Part shown: positions 9,904-19,217 of the stretch, one piece after another
Layout of the letters: each line of letters opens with the position of its first letter
Numbering within the stretch: position 1 is the stretch's first letter
Assembly (NCBI RefSeq): GCF_900446255.1
Contig: NZ_UIGI01000001.1
Coordinates: 4,614,763 to 4,678,762, forward strand
Reading direction: 5' to 3'
DNA: 64,000 nucleotides
DNA from: Buttiauxella agrestis
Lineage (GTDB): Bacteria > Pseudomonadota > Gammaproteobacteria > Enterobacterales > Enterobacteriaceae
Position numbers and translations under genes: made by a program
Notes under the pieces: model-generated
Seen by the model: the letters and a program-made list of their open reading frames with translations, nothing else
What the model was told of the DNA's origin: nothing
Database searches by the model: none

Positions 9904-11097
9904 TTACATTACTGCGGCAAACGCCTGCGCTACGCGCTGCACGTTGTTGCTGTTCAACCCGGCAACACACATGCGTCCGCTGGCAATCAGATAGACACCA
10001 AACTCATCACGTAGACGGTCAACCTGTTCCGCGCTCAAACCGGTGTAGCTGAACATCCCGCGTTGTTGCAGCAGGTAGTCAAAGTTGCGGTCTGGCATTT
10101 CAGCTTTCAGAACAGACACCAGTGCCTGGCGCATATCGAGAATACGGCGACGCATGGTTTCGACTTCCGCCAGCCAGTTGGCTTTCAGTTGTTCGTCATT
10201 GAGCACCAAAGCCACAACCTGCGCGCCAAAGTTTGGCGGGCTGGAGTAGTTACGGCGCACGGTGGCTTTCAATTGGCCCAATACACGGCTCGCGGTTTCG
10301 GCGTTTTCACACACAACCGACAGTCCGCCGACACGCTCGCCATACAGCGAGAAAATCTTGGAGAATGAGTTGCTGACCAAAGCGGGAAGACCCGCGCTGG
10401 CAATAGCGCGAATGGCGTAAGCGTCTTGTTCCATACCCGCGCCAAAGCCCTGATAGGCGATGTCGAGGAAAGGAATCAGTTCGCGAGCTTTGAGGATTTC
10501 GACCACCACATCCCACTGCGCATCAGTCAGGTCAGAACCTGTCGGGTTATGGCAGCAAGGATGCAGCAGCACAATGCTTTGCGCAGGCAGAATGTTCAGT
10601 GTTTCCAGCAATGCCTCGAAGCGCACGCCATTGGTTTCAGAATCGAACCATGGGTAGGTGTTCACTGCAAAACCGGCACCGCCAAAGATGGCGACATGGT
10701 TTTCCCAGGTCGGATCACTGACCCAGACCTGGGAATTTGGGAAATAAGTTTTCAGGAAGTCCGCACCGACTTTTAACGCACCAGAGCCGCCAAGTGTTTG
10801 AATCGTCGCGATACGCCCTTCGAGCAAAGCCGGGTGATCTGCCCCAAACAGCAACGGAGCAATCGCGCTGCGGTAGGTATTCAGGCCTTCCATCGGCAGG
10901 TAAATCGACGCGCCATGTGGTTGAGAATTCAGACGTTCTTCTGCCTGAGCGACAGCCTGTAACTGCGGGATGACCCCATTTTCGTCGTAATAGAGGCCAA
11001 TGCTGAGGTTTACCTTGTCGCTACGCGGATCAACTTTGAAACGTTCCATAAGGGAAAGGATTGGGTCGCCAGCATAGGCGTCAACTTTTTGAAACAC
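9904..11097 (-). CDS. tyrB: Aromatic-amino-acid aminotransferase
   Basis: A 397-residue PLP-dependent class I aminotransferase that makes tyrosine, phenylalanine and leucine from their keto acids. Motifs include HPCCHNPTG, the PLP lysine in [17 protein letters not shown] (about 247) and RRNYSSPP. The frame reaches 11136, but the GTG at 11097 ([12 protein letters not shown]) lies 9 bases after AGGAG and gives exactly the E. coli length. It follows alr by 59 bp on the same strand, and its ribosome site lies in one arm of an 11-bp inverted repeat (11109-11147). Confidence 0.95.
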   Translation of the reverse strand: MFQKVDAYAGDPILSLMERFKVDPRSDKVNLSIGLYYDENGVIPQLQAVAQAEERLNSQPHGASIYLPMEGLNTYRSAIAPLLFGADHPALLEGRIATIQTLGGSGALKVGADFLKTYFPNSQVWVSDPTWENHVAIFGGAGFAVNTYPWFDSETNGVRFEALLETLNILPAQSIVLLHPCCHNPTGSDLTDAQWDVVVEILKARELIPFLDIAYQGFGAGMEQDAYAIRAIASAGLPALVSNSFSKIFSLYGERVGGLSVVCENAETASRVLGQLKATVRRNYSSPPNFGAQVVALVLNDEQLKANWLAEVETMRRRILDMRQALVSVLKAEMPDRNFDYLLQQRGMFSYTGLSAEQVDRLRDEFGVYLIASGRMCVAGLNSNNVQRVAQAFAAVM

Positions 11098-11108
11098 GGT
11101 GAGGTTCT

Positions 11109-11147
11109 CCTGGTTTACAGTGTCGCGGACAACCAATGTAAACCAGG
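11109..11147. promoter_or_regulatory. Inverted repeat over the tyrB ribosome site
   Basis: CCTGGTTTACA (11109-11119) and TGTAAACCAGG (11137-11147) are perfect 11-bp arms 17 bases apart. Read on the minus strand, the second arm overlaps the AGGAG of tyrB. Each arm also holds a TyrR-like half site (TTTACA/TGTAAA), so it may be an operator or an mRNA hairpin. Confidence 0.5.
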
Positions 11148-11156
11148 GAAGGACAA

Positions 11157-12236
11157 CTAGTCCAGATACTCCATCGCCACCCTTGAAGTCAGGCGCGTGA
11201 TAAGTTCGTAAGCACTCACTTTTGTGATTTCTGCAATGCGTTCGACCGGCAGGTTATCGCCCCACATCACCACGCTATCGCCCACTTTTTCTGCTGAGTT
11301 CGGGCCAAGATCGACACAAATCATGTCCATGGCAACACGCCCGACAATCGGCACTTCGCGGCCATTCACCAGCACTGGCGTACCGGATGGTGCTGCGCGT
11401 GGATAACCGTCGCCGTAGCCAATTGCCACCACACCCAGGCGGGTATCGCGCTGCGCAATCCAGGTGCCGCCGTAACCTACCGCTTCACCCGCTTTGTGTT
11501 CGCGAACGGCAATCAGGCTGGAAGTGAGAGACATCACCGGCTGAAAACCAAAATCCGTGCCCCACGGTTTTTGCTCCAGCGGAGAAACGCCGTACAAGAT
11601 AATGCCAGGGCGAACCCAATCCAGATGCGAGTCCGGCCACAACAGGATGCCGCCAGATGCGCCAATGGAACGCTCCCCTGGTTTGCCTGCGGTAAACGAA
11701 TTGAAAATATCGAGCTGGCGCAGCGTGGCGTCAGATTCCGGCTCATCAGCACGCGCAAAATGACTAACGATATTTACCGGCTGGCTGACGTTTTTACAGC
11801 GGCAAAGGCGCTGATAAAAGGCCTCGGCTTCTTCAGGCAAGATGCCCAAGCGGTGCATGCCGGTATCCAGCTTCATCCATACGGCAATCGGATGGCTTAA
11901 CTCGGCCTGCTCCAGCGCTTCAAGCTGTTCGATACAGTGGACGGCGGTCTGGAAATTTTGCCCGGCAATCGTCGGCAGGTCGGTTGCATTGAAGAAACCT
12001 TCGAGCAGCAGGATGGGCTGAGTGATTCCCCCTGCACGCAATCGAACACCTTCTTCAAGACGTGCAACGCCGAAAGCATCGGCATCAGTCAGGGTAAGGG
12101 CCGTCTCCAGAAGACCATGCCCATATGCGTTTGCTTTCACAACCGCCACCATTCGACTGTTTGGTGCCAGTTCGCGCAGGCGTTGCAGGTTGTGTCGCAG
12201 AGCGCGGCGGTTAATTTTTACGGTTGCCGCTTGCAT
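11157..12236 (-). CDS. alr: Alanine racemase (biosynthetic)
   Basis: A 359-residue PLP enzyme converting L- to D-alanine for peptidoglycan. The PLP lysine lies in [11 protein letters not shown] (about residue 34) and the catalytic tyrosine in AVGYGGTW (about 255). The N-terminal TIM barrel and C-terminal beta domain ([13 protein letters not shown]) are complete. The frame runs to 12317, but the ATG at 12236 ([13 protein letters not shown]) has AAGGAA upstream and yields the family length. It lies between dnaB and tyrB as in E. coli. The upstream gap is almost filled by an ERIC element. Confidence 0.96.
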   Translation of the reverse strand: MQAATVKINRRALRHNLQRLRELAPNSRMVAVVKANAYGHGLLETALTLTDADAFGVARLEEGVRLRAGGITQPILLLEGFFNATDLPTIAGQNFQTAVHCIEQLEALEQAELSHPIAVWMKLDTGMHRLGILPEEAEAFYQRLCRCKNVSQPVNIVSHFARADEPESDATLRQLDIFNSFTAGKPGERSIGASGGILLWPDSHLDWVRPGIILYGVSPLEQKPWGTDFGFQPVMSLTSSLIAVREHKAGEAVGYGGTWIAQRDTRLGVVAIGYGDGYPRAAPSGTPVLVNGREVPIVGRVAMDMICVDLGPNSAEKVGDSVVMWGDNLPVERIAEITKVSAYELITRLTSRVAMEYLD

Positions 12237-12279
12237 GTTCGTTCCTTGCGAAATTTTTGTATATGGAATTGGAATGCCC

Positions 12280-12408
12280 AAATCCTCTAAATCATTCGGG
12301 CTGCAAGAAGGCGGCAAACTCGTGAATCCCCATGAGCTTACACAAGTAAGCGATTAGGGTAAGCGAGTGCAGCCAACGCACTTGCAGCGTGAAGGATAAC
12401 GAGGATTT
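12280..12408. repeat. ERIC element between dnaB and alr
   Basis: About 129 bp bounded by AAATCCTC/GAGGATTT. It contains the ERIC core GTGAATCCCCATGAGCTTAC, AAGTAAGCGATTAGGGTAAG and GCAGCCAACGCACTTGCAG. Its end overlaps two bases of the dnaB stop codon. Length is that of a standard element. Confidence 0.9.
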
Positions 12409-13813
12409 AATCTTCGTCGTATTGAGGACCAGCATAGTTATCGAAGCGCGAGAACTGCCCGTTAAACGTCAGGCGCACGGTGCCGATTGGGCCGTTACGC
12501 TGTTTACCGAGGATGATTTGCGCGATGCCTTTCTCGTCACTGTTATCGTTATAAACTTCGTCACGATAGATAAACATGATTAAGTCGGCATCCTGCTCGA
12601 TGGAGCCGGATTCACGCAAGTCGGAGTTGACCGGGCGTTTATCAGCACGTTGCTCCAAAGAACGGTTAAGCTGCGAGAGCGCCACCACCGGCACCTGTAG
12701 CTCTTTTGCCAACGCTTTCAGGGAACGCGAAATCTCGGCGATTTCCAGCGTACGGTTATCAGACAGCGACGGCACGCGCATCAATTGCAGGTAGTCGATC
12801 ATGATCAGGCTCAGGCCGCCATGTTCGCGGTAGATACGGCGAGCACGCGAGCGCACTTCCGTTGGCGTCAGGCCGGATGAGTCATCAATGTACATGTTGC
12901 GTTTTTCAAGCAAGATGCCCATGGTGCTGGAAATTCGCGCCCAGTCTTCATCGTCGAGCTGACCGGTACGGATTTTGGTCTGGTCAACGCGTGACAGCGA
13001 CGCCAGCATACGCATCATGATTTGTTCGCCGGGCATCTCGAGGCTGAAAATCAGCACCGGTTTTTCCTGCAACATCGCGGCGTTTTCGCACAAGTTCATC
13101 GCAAACGTGGTTTTACCCATCGACGGACGCGCCGCCACAATGATCAGATCCGACTTTTGCAGACCCGCAGTTTTCTTGTTCAAATCCTGGTAGCCCGTAT
13201 CCACACCCGTTACGCCATCGTGCGGTGTCTGGTAAAGCGTTTCGATACGCGAGACTGTCGCTTCGAGGATCTGGTCGATGCTTTTTGGCCCTTCGTCTTT
13301 ATTCGCGCGGCTCTCAGCAATCTGGAACACGCGGGATTCGGCGAGGTCGAGCAAGTCTTCGCTGGTGCGCCCTTGCGGGTCGTAACCGGCATCGGCGATT
13401 TCATTCGCCACAGAAATCATTTCACGAACTACGGCACGTTCACGCACGATATCGGCGTAAGCGCTGATGTTCGCCGCACTTGGCGTGTTTTTTGATAATT
13501 CGGCCAGATAGGCGAAACCGCCAACGCTTTCCAGATTGCCCTGAAGTTCAAGGGATTCAGAAAGCGTGATCAGATCGATGGGCTTGCTCATTTCGAGCAA
13601 ACGCTGCATCTCGGTGAAGATCATGCGGTGTGGACGGCTGAAAAAATCGTTAGCCACGACGCGCTCGGAAACGTTATCCCAGCGTTCGTTGTCCAGCATT
13701 AAACCGCCCAACACCGACTGCTCCGCTTCCAGAGAATGTGGCGGCATTTTCAGCCCTTCCATCTGACGATCGCGGGGTTCTTTCGGTTTGTTGAAGGGTT
13801 TATTTCCTGCCAT
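12407..13813 (-). CDS. dnaB: Replicative DNA helicase DnaB
   Basis: A 468-residue hexameric helicase that unwinds DNA at the replication fork. The N-terminal domain (about 20-130) starts PPHSLEAEQSVLGG and the RecA-like C-terminal domain carries the Walker A motif AARPSMGKTTFA. MIDYLQLM (Walker B) and ALSQLNRSLEQRADKRP follow. No intein is present. The protein ends GPQYDED, where E. coli has GPQYDDE, and its stop codon is shared with the end of an ERIC element. Confidence 0.98.
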   Translation of the reverse strand: MAGNKPFNKPKEPRDRQMEGLKMPPHSLEAEQSVLGGLMLDNERWDNVSERVVANDFFSRPHRMIFTEMQRLLEMSKPIDLITLSESLELQGNLESVGGFAYLAELSKNTPSAANISAYADIVRERAVVREMISVANEIADAGYDPQGRTSEDLLDLAESRVFQIAESRANKDEGPKSIDQILEATVSRIETLYQTPHDGVTGVDTGYQDLNKKTAGLQKSDLIIVAARPSMGKTTFAMNLCENAAMLQEKPVLIFSLEMPGEQIMMRMLASLSRVDQTKIRTGQLDDEDWARISSTMGILLEKRNMYIDDSSGLTPTEVRSRARRIYREHGGLSLIMIDYLQLMRVPSLSDNRTLEIAEISRSLKALAKELQVPVVALSQLNRSLEQRADKRPVNSDLRESGSIEQDADLIMFIYRDEVYNDNSDEKGIAQIILGKQRNGPIGTVRLTFNGQFSRFDNYAGPQYDED

Positions 13814-13891
13814 AGTGAGGGAGTTACCAAAATCAGATAAGAGAGACGAGAGTTTACTCTATCTCCCTCCGAGGAAACAGAAGGAGTTCTC

Positions 13892-14875
13892 ATGGCAACA
13901 CGCATTGAATTTAGTCAACACGGCGGGCCTGAAGTGCTAAAAGTCGCGGAATTCACCCCAACGGCCCCCGCAGAACACGAAGTGCAAGTTGAGAATAAAG
14001 CGATTGGTATCAACTACATTGATACATACATCCGCAGCGGTTTATACCCGCCGCCGATGCTACCCAGCGGTCTCGGTACAGAAGCTGCGGGGGTCGTGAC
14101 TAAAGTTGGCAGTGCAGTAACACATCTTAAAGTCGGCGACCGCGTGGTGTACGCACAGTCCGGGCTTGGCGCATACAGCAGCGTTCACAATGTGCCTGCC
14201 GATAAAGCCGCAAAACTTCCGGACGCTATCTCTTTTGAGCAAGCTGCCGCGTCGTTCCTCAAGGGGCTGACAGTCTATTATCTGCTGCGTAAAACCTACG
14301 ATATCAAAGCCAATGAAGTTTTCTTATTCCATGCTGCGGCCGGTGGCGTTGGGCTGATCGCCTGCCAGTGGGCGAAAGCGTTGGGTGCCAAATTAATCGG
14401 CACGGTCGGCTCTGCGCAAAAAGCAGAAAGCGCCAAACAAGCTGGCGCCTGGCAGACCATTAATTATCGCGAAGAGAATCTTGTCGAACGTGTAAAAGAG
14501 ATAACGAACGGCAAAAAAGTAGCTGTGGTGTATGACTCGGTTGGGAAGGATACCTGGGAATCATCGCTGGATTGTCTTCAGCGCCAGGGTTTGATGGTGA
14601 GTTTTGGCAACTCCTCCGGCCCGGTTACGGGTGTGAATCTGGGCATTTTGAACCAGAAAGGCTCGCTGTATGTTACTCGTCCGTCACTAAATGGTTACGT
14701 GACCACGCGTGAAGAGCTTGAGGAAGCCTGCAACGAACTGTTCTCGTTGATTGCCAGCGGCGTGATAAAAGTCGATGTGTCTGATAACCAGAAGTTTGCG
14801 TTGAGCGATGCCGCTCTGGCTCATACAACGCTGGAGAGCCGCAGCACGCAAGGCTCTAGTTTACTGATTCCATAA
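13892..14875 (+). CDS. qorA: NADPH quinone oxidoreductase 1
   Basis: A 327-residue zinc-free medium-chain reductase that reduces quinones with NADPH in the cytoplasm. The nucleotide-binding glycine motif AAAGGVGLIACQWAKALGA (about 150-168) and the quinone-reductase segment GINYIDTYIRSGLY are clear. Length equals E. coli QorA. It diverges from dnaB with 78 bp between the starts, has an AGAAGGAG ribosome site, and is followed by a terminator. Confidence 0.96.
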   Translation: MATRIEFSQHGGPEVLKVAEFTPTAPAEHEVQVENKAIGINYIDTYIRSGLYPPPMLPSGLGTEAAGVVTKVGSAVTHLKVGDRVVYAQSGLGAYSSVHNVPADKAAKLPDAISFEQAAASFLKGLTVYYLLRKTYDIKANEVFLFHAAAGGVGLIACQWAKALGAKLIGTVGSAQKAESAKQAGAWQTINYREENLVERVKEITNGKKVAVVYDSVGKDTWESSLDCLQRQGLMVSFGNSSGPVTGVNLGILNQKGSLYVTRPSLNGYVTTREELEEACNELFSLIASGVIKVDVSDNQKFALSDAALAHTTLESRSTQGSSLLIP

Positions 14876-14883
14876 AAGAATTT

Positions 14884-14914
14884 GGGCCTCCCGAGGGAAG
14901 CCCATTCTTTTTTT
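14884..14914 (+). terminator. qorA terminator
   Basis: A 9-bp stem GGGCCTCCC/GGGAAGCCC with one mismatch is followed by ATTCTTTTTTT. The next 170 bp up to the dusA stop contain no recognisable gene; pspG, found here in E. coli, is absent. Confidence 0.85.
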
Positions 14915-15089
14915 GTTCGCACGGTATGTAGGGTACAGCGCGATGAATTCGTGTTTTCGCAACCCGTTAATAATGTCAGGTTTGGTAAATAATTGATATC
15001 CCGCGACCCGCAAACTTAGCCAGAAAGATGCGAGGTTGTGATCAACTCCGCAATACCCGAGCAATTCACAAAGGTATTACCGTCTAAAG

Positions 15090-16088
15090 TTAGCGTTTGT
15101 CAGCAACCAATGACAGTGCATGTTCCACGACATCAATTCCGGCACCCGCTTTATGGGCGTTTTCGCTCAGGTAACGACGCCACTGACGCGCACCGGGGAT
15201 CCCCTGGAACAGACCAAGCATATGGCGAGTAACATGGCCTAAGTAAGTGCCGTTTGCCAGTTCACGCTCGATGTACGGGTACATGGCGCGAACTGCCGCA
15301 ACGGTATCGACTTCCTGCGAATCAATGCCAAAAATCTCACGATCCACCGCCGTCAGCAGGCCAGGGTTTTGATAGGCTTCGCGCCCGATCATCACGCCAT
15401 CCATATGTTCCAGATGCGCTTTCACTTCTTCCAGCGATTTGATACCGCCGTTAATCGACATCGTTAAATGCGGAAAATCACGCTTCAACTGGTAAACACG
15501 CGGGTAATCCAGCGGTGGAATTTCACGGTTTTCCTTCGGGCTTAAACCCGAAAGCCAGGCTTTACGGGCATGAATGATGAACATTTCACATTCGCCCTTC
15601 CCGGCAACCGTACCGATAAAATCGCACAAGAATTCGTAACTGTCCTGGTCATCAATGCCGATACGCGTTTTGACGGTGACAGGGATAGACACCACGTCGC
15701 GCATCGCTTTGATGCAATCAGCAACGCGCTGCGCATCCGCCATCAGACATGCGCCAAACATACCGTTTTGCACCCGATCAGACGGACAACCGACGTTCAG
15801 GTTAATTTCATCGTAGCCACGTTCTTCAGCCAGTTTCGCGCATTGTGCCAGCGCGGCCGGGTCGCTACCGCCTAACTGCAACGCGATGGGATGTTCGTCT
15901 TCGCTGTACGCCAGATAATCCCCTTTGCCATGAATAATCGCACCGGTGGTCACCATTTCGGTGTACAGCAGTGTCTGGCTTGAAAGCTGACGCAAGAAAT
16001 AACGGCAGTGGCGATCGGTCCAGTCGAGCATCGGTGCAATGGAAAAACGATGTGGCTGGAATGGAGTCGGGCTGATTTGTGAGGACAT
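15090..16088 (-). CDS. dusA: tRNA-dihydrouridine(20/20a) synthase
   Basis: A 332-residue FMN enzyme that reduces uridine 20/20a in the tRNA D-loop. The TIM-barrel start [14 protein letters not shown], the catalytic cysteine in [19 protein letters not shown] and the phosphate-binding SINGGI are visible. The C-terminal helical domain ends [14 protein letters not shown] as in the family. The start is either this ATG (MSSQIS) or a GTG two codons upstream at 16094; neither has a clear Shine-Dalgarno. Confidence 0.95.
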   Translation of the reverse strand: MSSQISPTPFQPHRFSIAPMLDWTDRHCRYFLRQLSSQTLLYTEMVTTGAIIHGKGDYLAYSEDEHPIALQLGGSDPAALAQCAKLAEERGYDEINLNVGCPSDRVQNGMFGACLMADAQRVADCIKAMRDVVSIPVTVKTRIGIDDQDSYEFLCDFIGTVAGKGECEMFIIHARKAWLSGLSPKENREIPPLDYPRVYQLKRDFPHLTMSINGGIKSLEEVKAHLEHMDGVMIGREAYQNPGLLTAVDREIFGIDSQEVDTVAAVRAMYPYIERELANGTYLGHVTRHMLGLFQGIPGARQWRRYLSENAHKAGAGIDVVEHALSLVADKR

Positions 16089-16146
16089 AGGCACTGGCGT
16101 TTACGGGCTACGGTTAAAAAAGGGTCGCTACTATAGCATAAAGCAG

Positions 16147-16172
16147 CGTCGGGACACCCGCTCGTCCCGACG
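16147..16172 (-). terminator. Possible terminator after the TraF-like gene
   Basis: CGTCGGGAC/GTCCCGACG form a perfect 9-bp stem with an 8-base loop just past the stop. The following T tract (CTGCTTTATG) is weak. Confidence 0.45.
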
Positions 16173-16182
16173 GCTATTTTTA

Positions 16183-17490
16183 TCAGAAGGTGACGCTAAG
16201 CTGTGCGCCTGCACCCCATGTCTGGTCCTCGCCGTACAGCCCCATTAAATCAACATGTACGCGATTAAAGGGTGCAAAGCCAACACCGCCGGTAAAGACG
16301 TTGCTATCGTTTGCTTTAACATCTGCGCGATAGCCCGCCCGCACGGCAAGCCATGACAGCGGCGTAATTTCTGCACCGACCCCAACGTACTGCGAGTCTT
16401 CTTCGCTTTTGAAGCCTTTGGTTTCGGTGAGATCGCCATCGGCGCTAAGGGTAATGAGGTCGTTATGCCAGGAGACACCTGCGGTCACTAATGGACGAAT
16501 TTGGTAAGTGTCTTTGTAATTAACCGTCTCACCGGTTCTACCATTAGTGATAAGGATGTCTTTGGTATCAATGTCACGTGAAACAAGGTTCTGACCGCTC
16601 AAACCTACCGTCCAGTTTTCGCCAAAATCGGCTGCCATACCCGCATCGACGTTGAAACCCGTGTCGTCATTACGGTAGCGACTACTGTTCCAGTCGTTGC
16701 TGTCATAGGAATAGATCGACGTGGTGTAGTTGTATAACCAGGTTTTTTGCAGCTTTGGCGTGATGCCAAATGAAACCGGTACGCCACCCAGATCAAACTG
16801 CTTCGCCAACGCTACACCATAGTCGGAGACAATAGCAGCGCGACCTGATGCGGTAGAGTTCAGCTGGCTGGTAATAGCATCGGAGCCGTTAATAGCGGCG
16901 TCCAACGCCACCCCACCTGCAACAACATTAGAATTAGCAATGCCGTTGAGGTAATCAATATCTTGTTGATCAATAGAGGAACTGACGTGCGCACGCGCAT
17001 AAGCTTTCGCAACAAATGCCACCGAAAGCACGTCATTCGGAATGCTGACTGCGATGCTCGCCCCCGCTTTAGCGTTTGCGGTTTTCCCTTTCAGATCGTT
17101 TAGTTCACCAGCCAGATCGCCCGCCGCCCCCTGAAGCTGATTGAGTGACCCATTTGGGTTTAACAGGATATCCTGCAGGGTAAGATCGTCGATAACATTT
17201 TTGTATTGATCGACCTTATCGCTAATTTCATCAATCTGATCCTGCAGATTATCTTTATCAGTAATTTGCCCGCTGACCGCCGGCAGAATTACCGTCACCG
17301 TGTCATCCTCCTTTGCCTTTGCCAGCAAGGCGGGGTTGGTGAGTACACCACTGCCATAACTTGCGGAGGCAACACCTGTGCCCCCCATTGCATCACTACG
17401 TGCTTCAGCCCAGGTGCCAGCCGCGAAGACCGGATTTGCCACAAATAAAGATGCAGCGCTAAGCGCCACCAAACTTTTAATTTTTTTCAT
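16183..17490 (-). CDS. TraF-like outer-membrane beta-barrel protein
   Basis: A 435-residue exported protein. A signal peptide (residues 1-23, ending PVFAAG) is followed by WAEARSDAMGGTGVASASYGSGVLTNPAL, a FadL/OmpP1-like mature start. A coiled segment (about 75-130) follows, then alternating amphipathic strands and a C-terminal aromatic (LSVTF) typical of outer-membrane barrels. The overall form matches the family annotated as conjugal transfer TraF-like (TraF_2), which is chromosomal in many bacteria and not tied to conjugation. No conjugation genes are nearby. It is not found at this place in E. coli. Function is unknown; transport of a hydrophobic compound is only a guess. Confidence 0.7.
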   Translation of the reverse strand: MKKIKSLVALSAASLFVANPVFAAGTWAEARSDAMGGTGVASASYGSGVLTNPALLAKAKEDDTVTVILPAVSGQITDKDNLQDQIDEISDKVDQYKNVIDDLTLQDILLNPNGSLNQLQGAAGDLAGELNDLKGKTANAKAGASIAVSIPNDVLSVAFVAKAYARAHVSSSIDQQDIDYLNGIANSNVVAGGVALDAAINGSDAITSQLNSTASGRAAIVSDYGVALAKQFDLGGVPVSFGITPKLQKTWLYNYTTSIYSYDSNDWNSSRYRNDDTGFNVDAGMAADFGENWTVGLSGQNLVSRDIDTKDILITNGRTGETVNYKDTYQIRPLVTAGVSWHNDLITLSADGDLTETKGFKSEEDSQYVGVGAEITPLSWLAVRAGYRADVKANDSNVFTGGVGFAPFNRVHVDLMGLYGEDQTWGAGAQLSVTF

Positions 17491-17658
17491 TCACCGCTCG
17501 TCTGTTGATCAGTTGTAATAACTAGCCCCCGCCAGTTATGACTGAACGCAGGCAGACTATTGCTGTGAATAAAAAGTTAAAAAGTGAGCTGTTTCGCCCA
17601 TAGAAATCCTGTTTCTATCCATCAGGATTATCGGTTCAAAATTCCTTTGCAGACTTAT

Positions 17659-18162
17659 TTATAGTTTACCGTTCGTTTTTCGGGAAGGCAGACCATCATG
17701 CTGACCAAAGAATTGCGGCGGATGGTCAATCCAGCGATCTTTACGTTGTGCTGCGTAAGAGGGGTTTAAGGGGTAGTAAATTCTGTTTTCCGCTTTATTG
17801 GCTTCGCCGACAATCAGCAACCGAACTTCATGTTCGGTGTTATTAATAAAAGTATGGCAAACGCCTGTCCCTGCCGGGAAACCGACACTATCACCTGGTT
17901 CCAGCGCATAGAGGTGCCCGTTAATCCACACTTGTGGATGCCCTTCCAGGACATAAGCAAACTCTTCTTCACTGCTTTCGGCATGGGGATAAGAAGTCCG
18001 GCGGCCGGGTAGCAGGCGTTCGTGATGAATCCCCAGGCGTGTTAAACCTAGTTTGCGAGCCAGCGGCGCGCCAATGGAAAATAATTCAGTGCTATCGGGA
18101 TAGGTTGAATCATCTTCACCTTCCAGTTCTTTCCAGTGGCGAATGCAATCAGGTTTATTCAT
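17659..18162 (-). CDS. Cupin-domain protein
   Basis: A 167-residue protein with one cupin domain. The first metal-site motif shows as TSYPHAESSEEEFAYVLEG (about 70-90) and the second as PAGTGVCHTFIN (about 110-121). The frame opens at 18183, but the ATG at 18162 (MNKPDCIRHW) has CGGAG 6 bases before it. It diverges from zur. Substrate unknown; such single-cupin proteins include isomerases, dioxygenases and sugar-binding regulators. It is absent from this position in E. coli. Confidence 0.8.
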   Translation of the reverse strand: MNKPDCIRHWKELEGEDDSTYPDSTELFSIGAPLARKLGLTRLGIHHERLLPGRRTSYPHAESSEEEFAYVLEGHPQVWINGHLYALEPGDSVGFPAGTGVCHTFINNTEHEVRLLIVGEANKAENRIYYPLNPSYAAQRKDRWIDHPPQFFGQHDGLPSRKTNGKL

Positions 18163-18271
18163 AACAAACTCCGGGATAGTCATCTCAAAAGGATGTGACC
18201 AGAATGGCGCACCATTCGGCGTTTTTTGCGCATTGTGGTAAAGTGTAGGGCTAATCTACAGGGGAATGCTG

Positions 18272-18787
18272 ATGGACATCACGACTTCACAAAACGTGTT
18301 AGCGCAGGCTGAAAAACTATGCGAGCAGCGTAATGTGCGCCTGACGCCACAACGCCTTGAAGTGCTGCGTTTGCTGACACAGCAGGCAGGTGCAATCAGC
18401 GCTTATGACTTGCTGGATTTACTGCGTGCCAGCGAACCGCAAGCTAAACCCCCGACGGTGTATCGTGCGCTCGATTTTCTTCTCGAACAAGGTTTTGTAC
18501 ACCGTGTAGAGTCAACCAACAGCTATGTTTTATGCCATCTTTTTGATCAACCGACTCACTCATCAGCCATGTTTATCTGCGACCGATGTGGCGCGGTGAA
18601 AGAACAGGGTGCGGAAGGCGTAGAAGATATTATGCAGCAATTAGCAGCCCAATCAGGCTTTGCTCTGCATCATAATGTTATTGAGGCGCATGGATTGTGC
18701 AGTGCTTGTGCGGAGGTTGAAGCGTGTAGCCACCCGGAAGCGTGTGGGCATGACCATTCGATTCAGTCAAAGAAGAAGTCGCGTTAG
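18272..18787 (+). CDS. zur: Zinc uptake regulator Zur
   Basis: A 171-residue Fur-family repressor that senses zinc and shuts off znuABC-type uptake genes. A winged helix (NVRLTPQRLEVLRLL, PPTVYRALDFLLEQGFVH) precedes the metal-binding half with CDRCGAVK and CSACAEVEAC. The ATG at 18272 is preferred to the one at 18266 because AGGGG lies 9 bases from it and only a base or two from the other; it also gives the E. coli length. Confidence 0.96.
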   Translation: MDITTSQNVLAQAEKLCEQRNVRLTPQRLEVLRLLTQQAGAISAYDLLDLLRASEPQAKPPTVYRALDFLLEQGFVHRVESTNSYVLCHLFDQPTHSSAMFICDRCGAVKEQGAEGVEDIMQQLAAQSGFALHHNVIEAHGLCSACAEVEACSHPEACGHDHSIQSKKKSR

Positions 18788-18849
18788 GGTATTTGGTACG
18801 TCCGTGTACCTGGGCAGGGCTGAGAGTTAACACATCTGAGGGAAACTAA

Positions 18850-19059
18850 TTACCAACGGTATTTGTTGCGAGTTTCCCAATCAACGACCTCTTCCTCTGC
18901 CTTATCCTTTTCATATCCATAACGTTCCTGGATTTTGCCGACAAGCTGATCGCGTTTCCCTTCAATGACGGTCATATCATCGTCAGTCAGTTTGCCCCAT
19001 TTCTCTTTTACTGTGCCTTTGAACTGTTTCCAGTTACCGCCGATTTCGTCTTTATTCAT
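18850..19059 (-). CDS. yjbJ: CsbD-family stress protein YjbJ
   Basis: A 69-residue hydrophilic protein of the CsbD family, with NWKQFKGTVKEKWGKL and a charged C-terminal half. The family is abundant in stationary phase and under stress; molecular role unknown. A GAGGATATT ribosome site precedes the ATG. It sits between zur and dinF as in E. coli. Confidence 0.94.
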   Translation of the reverse strand: MNKDEIGGNWKQFKGTVKEKWGKLTDDDMTVIEGKRDQLVGKIQERYGYEKDKAEEEVVDWETRNKYRW

Positions 19060-19217
19060 AATAATATCCTCATCGTTCGGTGAAAAATTACTAACAAAAA
19101 ATTACCATCGTCCGGGTGCTTCCGTTTGGCTGACACCCTGTTTCTGCTGGACGTGGAAATAATTGTAGTCAAGGATATGGCGGTATGGGGAAAACTAAGA
19201 ATGTTTAACCTAACGGC

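Noticed and set aside
14861-15064. 67-residue minus-strand frame, possible pspG replacement
   Set aside because: It runs through the qorA terminator and overlaps the qorA stop; no hydrophobic PspG-like segments.
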